Of a stretch of 12,909 bases of DNA, positions 1-6,571 are shown in pieces. Source of the stretch: JBDSGC01 sp046594105 (GTDB lineage: Bacteria > Acidobacteriota > Thermoanaerobaculia > Gp7-AA8). A program made the translations under genes and the position numbers. The stretch's first letter is position 1; each line of letters begins with the position of its first letter. The stretch spans positions 1 through 12,909 of the forward strand of contig JBKJQB010000193.1 in NCBI GenBank assembly GCA_046594105.1. Reading direction: 5' to 3'. The notes under the pieces were generated by a model. The model searched no databases, was not told the origin of the DNA, and saw only the letters and a program-made list of their open reading frames with translations.

Positions 1-40
1 CACGCACCCATCCTGACCAACCGATCCTGCCGGGCCGGCC

Positions 41-2716
41 GTGTATCCTTGTTCTATTCTGTCGATCGCTAACGGCACCCGCCTGGGTCACTACGAGATC
101 ACGGGCGCCCTCGGCGCCGGTGGAATGGGCGAGGTGTACCGGGCCATCGATCGCCGTCTCGATCGCCCCGTGGCCATCAAGATCCTGCCGGCGGAGTACC
201 GCGAGAACGAGCAGCTCAAGTCGCGCTTCGAACGCGAGGCCAAAGTCATCTCCAGCCTCTCCCACCCGAACATCTGCACCATTCACGATGTGGGGCACGA
301 GGATGGGATCGACTATCTCGTCCTGGAGTTGCTGGAAGGCGAAACCGTCGCAGAACGGCTGCTGAAAGGACCGCTGCCGGTGACGCAGGTGCTCCGCTAC
401 GGCATCGAGATCGCCGACGCGCTGGACAAGGCCCACCGCCAGGGCATCGTGCATCGCGACCTGAAGCCGGGAAATATCATGCTGACGAAGACGGGAGCGA
501 AATTGCTCGACTTCGGTCTGGCCAAGTCTTCCTCCGTTCCCGGCTTCGGCGCCGAGGATCCCACCCGTCACCGCTCCCTGACTCAGGAAGGGACCATCAT
601 CGGCACGTTTCAATACATGGCCCCTGAGCAGCTCGAAGGAAGGGAAGCCGATGCCCGCACCGACATCTTCGCGTTCGGTGCGACCGTGTATGAAATGGCT
701 ACCGGCCAGCGGGCCTTCGACGGAAAGAGCAAAGCCAGCCTGATCGCGTCGATCCTCGATCGCCATCCCGCTCCCATCTCCTCGGTGCAGCCGATGACCC
801 CTCCCGGTCTCGATCGCACCGTGCAGATCTGCCTGGCCAAGGATCCCGACGATCGATGGCAGAGCGCGCGCGATCTCTCCACGGAACTGAAATGGATCGC
901 CGAAGGGGGGTCGCAAGCGGGGATGGCCGCGCCGGTGGTGGCGAGAAGAAAACGCCGCGAGCAGATGTGGATCGCCTTGGCCGCGGTGCTGGGAATGACC
1001 ACCCTCCTGCTGGCAGCGATGGCTCTGCGCCACAAAGCACCGGGCGTGATGAGCATCCGTTCCTCGATCGAGCCGCCGCCCGGAGTGACGTACAAGTCGG
1101 ATGACAACGACAGCGGGTCGCTGACCATCTCACCCGATGGTCGCTACCTCACCTTCAGCGGAGCGGACGCTGCGGGAAAGGTCATGCTTTGGCTGCGCCC
1201 GCTGAACTCGCTGGAAGCGCATCCCATCGAGGGGAGCGAAGGAGGTACCTATCCTTTCTGGTCGCCGGACAGCCGGTCCATCGGATTCGCCGCCGGGAGC
1301 AAGTTGAAGCGTGTCGAGGTCGCAGGCGGACCGGCGGTCAGTCTCTGTGATGTCACAGACCCGAGGCCTGGAAGCTGGAATCGCAACGGCGACATCATCT
1401 TCGCACCCAACTGGCGCGACCCGCTCTACCGAGTCAGCGCATCAGGCGGGAAGCCGACGCCGGTCACCCAGCTTGAGAAGAGCCGGTCGGAGACCACCCA
1501 TCGCCATCCCTGGTTTCTCCCCGACGGAGATCACTTTCTCTACCTGGCGGGAACGCATCTGGCCGACAACAAGAGCGATCTGAACGCGATCTACGTTGGC
1601 TCGCTCGGATCGAAGGAGCGCAAGCTGATCCTGCGCACGCGATCCAACGTCATCTACGTCGCCGGATACCTGTTGTTCGCTCGCGAGTCGTCGCTGATGG
1701 CCCAGCCCTTCGACGTCCGGAAGCTGGAGCTCACCGGGGAGCCGGTTCGCATCGCGGAGAACGTGCGTTACGACTCGGGGTACTTCCGATCGATCTTCGG
1801 GGCATCGGAGAACGGAACGGTGGTCTATTCGTCGGGCGGCAGCTCCGGGATGGCCCGGCTGACCTCGTTCGATCGCGCTGGAAAAAAGCTCGGCACGTTT
1901 GGCGAGGCCAGCGAACTGATCGTCAATCTTCACATTTCTCCCGACGGCACCAGGGCCGCCGTGGAGATCGGGGACACCTCCGACATCTGGCTTTATGACC
2001 TGCAGCGTGGCGGCCGCTCGCACTTCACCTCGGACCCCCTCAATGAGTACGCCGCGATGTGGTCTCCCGACGGGAAAAACATCGTGTTCACCTCTGATCG
2101 CACAGCTCCTCCCGACCTGTTCATCAAGCCGGTCGATGGGACGAGCAGCGAAAGCCTGCTGTACCACTCGGAGAATGTGAAGCAGGCCTTCGACTGGTCG
2201 CACGATGGCCGCTTTGTCACATTCGACCTGATGAAAATGTTCGATCGCGATCACGCTGACATCTGGATCCTGCCGATGACCGGCGACCGCAAGCCATTCG
2301 CTTTCCTGCAGGGAGCATCGGATGAACGTGTCGGCACGTTCTCTCCCGACGGAAAATGGCTGGCCTTCATCTCCAACGAATCGGGCCGCTACGAGTTGTA
2401 CGTCACGTCGTTTCCGACCCCGGGGAGACGTCAGCAACTCTCCACGACGGGGACCAAAAGCCCGGGGTTCTGGACCACCGGCGGGAAAGAGATTCTCTTC
2501 GTTGGCTCTGACGACTCGCTGATGTCCATCAAGATCAAACCGGGTGCGACGTTCGATTTCGACGCTCCCCAGCCGCTGGGCAAACTTCCAAGCGCGAAGG
2601 TAGGAACGTTCGCCGCCGAGCCCAGCGGTCAGAAGGTCTACCTGGCCGTGCCCGATCAGTCAGCTCCCGAAGCGGTCACGCTGGTGACCTCGGCGCTTCC
2701 CGTCAGAGAACACTGA
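41..2716 (+). CDS. Membrane Ser/Thr protein kinase with PD40/TolB-like beta-propeller (kinase 1)
   Basis: Predicted Hanks-type (PknB-like) kinase of 891 residues that phosphorylates Ser/Thr on unknown partners. The cytoplasmic kinase domain spans about residues 18-285: Gly loop GAGGMGEV (25-32), catalytic Lys47 in VAIK, HRDLKPGN with catalytic Asp140, DFG at 157-159, and APE at 194-196 in the activation segment. All key catalytic residues are present, so it should be active. One hydrophobic helix (about 309-329) follows. The remaining ~550 residues carry repeated SPDG-type blades (for example SPDGRYLTF, SPDGKNIVF, SPDGKWLAF), typical of PD40/WD40-like propellers, and would lie in the periplasm. 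The start is GTG at 41. An in-frame TGA at 14-16 excludes a longer protein, and no ATG, TTG or second GTG precedes the kinase fold. No clear Shine-Dalgarno is visible. It is paralogous to the kinase at 3696-6464. The stimulus is unknown. Confidence 0.93.
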   Translation: MYPCSILSIANGTRLGHYEITGALGAGGMGEVYRAIDRRLDRPVAIKILPAEYRENEQLKSRFEREAKVISSLSHPNICTIHDVGHEDGIDYLVLELLEGETVAERLLKGPLPVTQVLRYGIEIADALDKAHRQGIVHRDLKPGNIMLTKTGAKLLDFGLAKSSSVPGFGAEDPTRHRSLTQEGTIIGTFQYMAPEQLEGREADARTDIFAFGATVYEMATGQRAFDGKSKASLIASILDRHPAPISSVQPMTPPGLDRTVQICLAKDPDDRWQSARDLSTELKWIAEGGSQAGMAAPVVARRKRREQMWIALAAVLGMTTLLLAAMALRHKAPGVMSIRSSIEPPPGVTYKSDDNDSGSLTISPDGRYLTFSGADAAGKVMLWLRPLNSLEAHPIEGSEGGTYPFWSPDSRSIGFAAGSKLKRVEVAGGPAVSLCDVTDPRPGSWNRNGDIIFAPNWRDPLYRVSASGGKPTPVTQLEKSRSETTHRHPWFLPDGDHFLYLAGTHLADNKSDLNAIYVGSLGSKERKLILRTRSNVIYVAGYLLFARESSLMAQPFDVRKLELTGEPVRIAENVRYDSGYFRSIFGASENGTVVYSSGGSSGMARLTSFDRAGKKLGTFGEASELIVNLHISPDGTRAAVEIGDTSDIWLYDLQRGGRSHFTSDPLNEYAAMWSPDGKNIVFTSDRTAPPDLFIKPVDGTSSESLLYHSENVKQAFDWSHDGRFVTFDLMKMFDRDHADIWILPMTGDRKPFAFLQGASDERVGTFSPDGKWLAFISNESGRYELYVTSFPTPGRRQQLSTTGTKSPGFWTTGGKEILFVGSDDSLMSIKIKPGATFDFDAPQPLGKLPSAKVGTFAAEPSGQKVYLAVPDQSAPEAVTLVTSALPVREH

Positions 2717-2778
2717 GGGCCGAACCTCCATCGCCGCGCTAAGATGTCGCGATGACGGGTATTGCATGATGAACGGTT

Positions 2779-2899
2779 CCGTCATCCTGAGCCGCGAAGA
2801 CGGCGAAGGATCTGCATCGACGCGGCTGTCGCAGGCAACAGCATGGAGATTGCAGATCCTTCGCTTCCCGCCCGCCGCCTACGCCGCTCAGGATGACGG
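2779..2899. repeat. Long two-arm inverted repeat (REP/MITE-like intergenic element)
   Basis: Two nested, perfect 14-bp inverted arms are visible. The outer arm CCGTCATCCTGAGC (2779-2792) pairs with GCTCAGGATGACGG (2886-2899). The inner arm GCGAAGGATCTGCA (2803-2816) pairs with TGCAGATCCTTCGC (2851-2864). The arms are separated by about 10-21 mispaired bases, and the central loop is 34 bases, so the transcript could fold into a long imperfect hairpin. It lies between a stop codon and the next gene and encodes nothing. From memory, similar CGCTCAGGATGAC / CGAAGGATCTGCA words recur between genes in Acidobacteriota and other soil phyla, which suggests a dispersed element. Copy number cannot be tested here. 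It could also act as a terminator for the upstream kinase gene, though no U-tract follows. Confidence 0.8.
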
Positions 2900-2966
2900 T
2901 CCGGGGATCTGTTCAGAGCCCCGCCGATGAGAGGAACGCGAGCATGCATACCCGAGCGCATGCCGC

Positions 2967-2973
2967 AGGAGGA
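2967..2973 (+). promoter_or_regulatory. Strong Shine-Dalgarno AGGAGGA
   Basis: AGGAGGA ends 3 nt before the ATG at 2977. This fixes the start of the small membrane protein and argues against the longer reading from an ATG at 2893, which sits inside the inverted repeat and has no ribosome site. Confidence 0.75.
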
Positions 2974-2976
2974 ATC

Positions 2977-3339
2977 ATGAAACTGCTCACACCACGCATG
3001 CACGGATATCTCGATTTTGTCGTCGTCGTCGCGTTTGCTCTGGCGCCCACACTCTTTCACTTCACCGCCACACCGGCCCGGGTGTCCTATGCCCTGTCGG
3101 TGGTGCATCTGCTGCTGACGCTCTTCACCCGTTTCCCCATGGGCATCGTCAAGCTCGTGCCGTTCACCATCCATGGCGCCATTGAGTTCATCGTCGCCTT
3201 CACTCTCGTGGCCCTGCCGTTCGTTCTAGGCTTCGCCGGGGAGCGGGCCGCATGCAACTTCTTCATGGTCTTCGGAGTGGTGGTCTTTCTGGTGTGGCTG
3301 GTGACCGACTACAAAGCAGCGGACACCGCCGCGGCGTAG
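2977..3339 (+). CDS. Small four-helix membrane protein with internal duplication (SPW-repeat-like)
   Basis: A 120-residue, strongly hydrophobic protein predicted to span the inner membrane four times. It consists of two similar halves. Residues 9-53 begin HGYLDFVVV and residues 66-112 begin HGAIEFIVA; each half holds two helices. Each half opens with His-Gly, then a hydrophobic residue followed by an acidic residue and Phe, and the first helix of each contains a Pro (P24, P81). This two-repeat plan resembles SPW-repeat membrane proteins, but I cannot assign the family with certainty or give a function. There is no signal peptide beyond the first helix. The start is chosen from the AGGAGGA site at 2967-2973. 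The gene stands alone, downstream of the inverted repeat, with the kinase gene on the same strand 260 bases upstream, so it probably has its own promoter. I could not identify that promoter. Confidence 0.85.
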   Translation: MKLLTPRMHGYLDFVVVVAFALAPTLFHFTATPARVSYALSVVHLLLTLFTRFPMGIVKLVPFTIHGAIEFIVAFTLVALPFVLGFAGERAACNFFMVFGVVVFLVWLVTDYKAADTAAA

Positions 3340-3351
3340 CGCGGCACCACC

Positions 3352-3369
3352 AAGTCAGAAAAGTCAGAA
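3352..3369. repeat. Tandem 9-bp direct repeat (AAGTCAGAA x2)
   Basis: AAGTCAGAA occurs twice without a gap (3352-3360 and 3361-3369). It lies in the 47-base gap between the stop of the membrane protein (3339) and the stop of the small minus-strand frame (3387). It is probably a small slippage duplication. I see no convincing terminator in the gap. Confidence 0.7.
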
Positions 3370-3386
3370 ACGAAGCGGGGCCGCCG

Positions 3387-3656
3387 TCACGATCGTTTGT
3401 CGATCGCAGCGATGAAATCCTCGATGTCGTCGTCCTGATCGCTTTCAGCCGAATGCGCCGCCTCGTCTTCGTCTCCCGCCGTTAAGGTCGGCTGACGAAG
3501 GCGCCGGCCTGCGCTCCATTTCACGACCTCTTCGAAGTGGCGGAACCCCATGTCCTTCGCCACCGGGCGAAGCTGATCGACCAGTTCCACCTTCCGGTCG
3601 CTGCGGTAGAGGAGAGTCTCCAGCAGGACCCTGGCGACCAAGCCCTGCTCGGCCAC
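3387..3656 (-). CDS. Small hypothetical protein with acidic C-terminus, divergent from kinase 2
   Basis: A minus-strand frame of about 89 residues from GTG at 3656 to TGA at 3387. Its composition looks like a real protein. The body is helical and charged (LVDQLRPVAKDMGF, HFEEVVKWSAGRRL), and the tail is very acidic (GDEDE, then SDQDDDIEDFIAAI). About three quarters of third codon positions are G or C, as expected for this genome. The opposing plus-strand reading (3537-3695, upstream of the kinase start) looks like a shadow. There is no signal peptide or membrane segment, so it is probably cytoplasmic. No family is recognised. No good Shine-Dalgarno is seen, and an in-frame TTG a few codons downstream is an alternative start. 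It diverges from kinase 2 with only 39 bases between the two starts. The frame stays open upstream to 3923, overlapping the kinase, but that part looks non-coding. Confidence 0.5.
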   Translation of the reverse strand: MAEQGLVARVLLETLLYRSDRKVELVDQLRPVAKDMGFRHFEEVVKWSAGRRLRQPTLTAGDEDEAAHSAESDQDDDIEDFIAAIDKRS

Positions 3657-3695
3657 GACGAACCCGCCGGCCTTTCTGAAACCGATTCTGCGACA

Positions 3696-6464
3696 ATGGC
3701 CGCTCCCATCATGAACATTGCTCCCGGCACCAAACTCGGGCCCTACGAGATGACTGCCCGCATCGGCGCCGGCGGGATGGGAGAGGTGTGGCGTGCCCGC
3801 GACTCCCGGCTGGAGCGTGACGTGGCCATCAAGGTGCTGCCTCCCGAATTCGCCCAGGATGCGCAGTTCCGCCTCCGTTTCGACCGCGAGGCCAAAACGA
3901 TCTCGCAATTCAATCATCCGCACATCTGCTCGCTGTACGACGTGGGCGATGGCTACCTGGTCATGGAGTTGCTCGACGGCGAGTCACTGGCGGACAAGCT
4001 GCCGCGGGGAGCTCTGCCAGTCGATCAGGTACTCAGGCTGGGAATCCAGATTGCCGGCGCGCTCGAACAGGCGCACCGGCGAGGCATCGTCCATCGCGAT
4101 CTGAAGCCTGGCAATGTGGTGATCACCAAGGCAGGGGCGAAGCTGCTCGACTTCGGCCTTGCCAAGAGCGCTCCGCTATCCTCATCGAGTGGAGTGTCGA
4201 TCGTTGCCGGCTCCACACCGGGAGGCGCGCAGGGAGAAACCGAGCACAAGCCTCTGACCGCCGAGGGCACCATCGTGGGGACCTTCCAGTACATGGCTCC
4301 GGAGCAGATCGAGGGGCGTGAGGCAGATGCGCGCAGCGATCTCTTCGCTCTCGGTGCCCTGCTGTACGAGATGGCCACCGGACGCCGCGCGTTCGAAGGA
4401 AAGAGCCGCGCCAGCCTCATCGCCTCGATCCTCGATCGCGAGCCACCCCCGATCTCCGATGTGCAACCGCTCACCCCCGCTGCGCTGGAGAACGTGATCC
4501 GCAAGTGTCTGGCGAAAGATCCGGATGAGCGATGGCAGAGCGCGCACGACGTGAAGCTGCAACTGCAGTGGATCGCCGAGAAACCGGAAGCCGCAGCGAT
4601 CGGTGCATCGGCGCGGCATCGCCGCCTGCCCATCGTGGCGGCCGGACTCCTCGCGCTTCTGGCAGGCCTTGCCATCGGAGGCGGTGGCTGGCTGTGGCAG
4701 CGCCGGCACAGTGTGGGCGGCGTGACTCGCTTCTCCATTCCGATCGCCACCACTGGGCAGCTTTCCATGTGGGGAGGAGGAGGCGTGGCTGTGTCGCCGG
4801 ATGGCCGGACCATCGTCTGGGCCGGCGGCGTCCCACCCGCCGTGCAGCTTTACATCCGCAGGCTGGAGACGGACGAGACTCTGGCCATCGAAGGGACCAA
4901 CCAGGCTTCCCGTCCGTTCTTCTCACCGGACGGGCAATGGATCGCATTTTCCTCCGCAGATCTGCTGAAGAAGATCCCCCAGGCCGGCGGGGCGGCGCAG
5001 GTCATCGCCAAGGTCGACGGGATCTTTCTCGGCGCGACCTGGCTGGACGACGCTTCCATCGTGTACGGGACGACCTCGGGAATCTACCGTCTGGCTCCCG
5101 ACGGTCGTGCCGCCGAAACCCTCTTGAAAATGACCGGGAATCCCGGCTTCTTCGTGGGGCAACTCGGCTACCGATCACCATTCGCGCTGCCCGGCTCGAA
5201 GGCGGTCCTGTTCGAATCGAACAACAGCGGCTCGCCGAAAATCGGCCTGTTCACCCTGGCAGATCGCAAGTGGCGCGAGATCGGCGACGGGTCTGCTCCT
5301 TCCTACGTGGATCGCCTCGGTGCGCTGCTGTTCATCCGCAACGGAACGCTTTTCGCCGCCCGGCTGGACCTCAAGAAGGCTACGCTCACCGGCCCGGCCG
5401 TCCCCCTCATCGAGGCGGTCACGGTCGTTCCTCCGTTCTTCGTCGCCGACCTCGGCATCTCCCGGTCGGGGGTGGTTGCTTACTCACGCGGGAACCTCAC
5501 CGCTCCGCCGCGCACACTGGTGTCCGTCGACAAAACCGGGAATGCGCTGCCGATCGTGTCCTTGATCCGGGGATTCGAGGATCCGCGCATCTCCCCCGAT
5601 GGCAAGCGAATCGCGGTGACCATCCGGTCGACGATCGATACGGACGTCTGGCTCATCGATATCGCTCGAGGGATCCAGACGCGCGCCACCTTCGATAAAG
5701 GCGAAGACGAGACGCCGATCTGGACTCCTGACGGACGCCGCATCACGTTCTCCGCAGAACGGGGAGAGAACGCCAGCGGGGGCACCGCAGGGCTTGCGCC
5801 CAGCTTGAACGTCGGCGCCGCCAAGATCCGGGGCGTCGACCGCTCCCTGGTCTGGCAGTCCTTCGACGGCAGTGACCGCGAACAGGCGCTGGTCTCCACC
5901 GGCCACGGTCACTGCGGATCGTGGTCCCCTGATGGAAAGACGCTGGCTTATACCGACTACAGGGCGGACTTCGGGGGAGCGATCGTGACCTGGTCGGCGA
6001 TGGACAAACAGAAGCGGCCGTTTCTCGACACCGTTTTCAGTACGCGCGCCCCAGCCTTCTCCCGTGACGGGAAGTGGATCGCCTATACATCGAATGAGTC
6101 GGGGCGGGATGAAGTCTACGTCCGTCCCTTCCCCGGGCCAGGAGGCGTGGTGCAGGTTTCCAGCGAGGGCGGCGGAGAAGCATCGTGGTCACCCCGAGGG
6201 GACGAGCTGTTCTTTCGCAATGGCCCAAAGATGATGGCCGCTCACAGATCGGATGGAGCGGGGTTCGCCATCGACCAGACGCAGCTGCTCTTCAGCGGCG
6301 ACTTCGTGGCCACGCGCCGCGGAGAGGCCGCCTACGACGTGATGCCGGACGGCACACACTTTCTAATGGTCAAGCAGGAGCAGGACCCCAGCCTCCAGCG
6401 GCTGAACGTGGTGACCGACTGGTTCTCCGAGGTTGAATCGAAGCTTCGCGGCGCAGAGCGGTGA
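3696..6464 (+). CDS. Membrane Ser/Thr protein kinase with PD40/TolB-like beta-propeller (kinase 2)
   Basis: Predicted Hanks-type kinase of 922 residues, a clear paralogue of the kinase at 41-2716. The kinase domain spans about residues 17-285: Gly loop GAGGMGEV (24-31), Lys46 in VAIK, HRDLKPGN with Asp135, DFG at 152-154, then GTFQYMAPEQ. The stretch between DFG and APE is longer than in kinase 1 and rich in Ser and Gly, with SSSS and STPGG motifs. A helix at about 311-334 (starting LPIVAAGLLALL) is followed by a large predicted periplasmic domain of SPDG-type blades (SPDGRTIVW, SPDGQWIAF, SPDGKRIAV, SRDGKWIAY). The frame is open back to 3537, but those 53 codons overlap the divergent small gene and look non-coding. 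The family start is at 3696 (MAAPIMNIAPG) or 3711 (MNIAPG). Neither has a Shine-Dalgarno. The substrate and signal are unknown. Confidence 0.92.
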   Translation: MAAPIMNIAPGTKLGPYEMTARIGAGGMGEVWRARDSRLERDVAIKVLPPEFAQDAQFRLRFDREAKTISQFNHPHICSLYDVGDGYLVMELLDGESLADKLPRGALPVDQVLRLGIQIAGALEQAHRRGIVHRDLKPGNVVITKAGAKLLDFGLAKSAPLSSSSGVSIVAGSTPGGAQGETEHKPLTAEGTIVGTFQYMAPEQIEGREADARSDLFALGALLYEMATGRRAFEGKSRASLIASILDREPPPISDVQPLTPAALENVIRKCLAKDPDERWQSAHDVKLQLQWIAEKPEAAAIGASARHRRLPIVAAGLLALLAGLAIGGGGWLWQRRHSVGGVTRFSIPIATTGQLSMWGGGGVAVSPDGRTIVWAGGVPPAVQLYIRRLETDETLAIEGTNQASRPFFSPDGQWIAFSSADLLKKIPQAGGAAQVIAKVDGIFLGATWLDDASIVYGTTSGIYRLAPDGRAAETLLKMTGNPGFFVGQLGYRSPFALPGSKAVLFESNNSGSPKIGLFTLADRKWREIGDGSAPSYVDRLGALLFIRNGTLFAARLDLKKATLTGPAVPLIEAVTVVPPFFVADLGISRSGVVAYSRGNLTAPPRTLVSVDKTGNALPIVSLIRGFEDPRISPDGKRIAVTIRSTIDTDVWLIDIARGIQTRATFDKGEDETPIWTPDGRRITFSAERGENASGGTAGLAPSLNVGAAKIRGVDRSLVWQSFDGSDREQALVSTGHGHCGSWSPDGKTLAYTDYRADFGGAIVTWSAMDKQKRPFLDTVFSTRAPAFSRDGKWIAYTSNESGRDEVYVRPFPGPGGVVQVSSEGGGEASWSPRGDELFFRNGPKMMAAHRSDGAGFAIDQTQLLFSGDFVATRRGEAAYDVMPDGTHFLMVKQEQDPSLQRLNVVTDWFSEVESKLRGAER

Positions 6465-6571
6465 CGGCGCAGTGCCAAAGAAAATGGAAGAGCGTCCTCT
6501 GACCCAACCGGCCCCCTGAAAAGGAATGCGAGCCGGGAGAGGGTCCCCAACGGGAGTGTCATCAGAGTCTC

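Noticed and set aside
1442..2437. Minus-strand frame of 331 codons inside kinase 1
   Set aside because: It is antisense to the propeller blades. The SPDG periodicity lies in the plus-strand frame, and the antisense product has no recognisable fold.
2893..2976. A 28-residue extension of the small membrane protein from ATG 2893
   Set aside because: That ATG lies inside the inverted repeat without a ribosome site, while ATG 2977 has AGGAGGA at good spacing.
2893..3174. Minus-strand frame (within 2782-3174) opposite the small membrane protein
   Set aside because: It crosses the inverted repeat and is antisense to a gene with a strong ribosome site and regular membrane helices.
3537..3695. A 53-codon N-terminal extension of kinase 2 from GTG 3537
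   Set aside because: The residues look random, the kinase family normally starts a few residues before the Gly loop, and the minus-strand frame in this stretch looks more like a gene.
6465..6571. Possible bidirectional terminator between the convergent kinase 2 and peptidase genes
   Set aside because: Only short 5-bp complementarity (CCGGC/GCCGG) with a long loop is visible, and there is no T-run on either strand.
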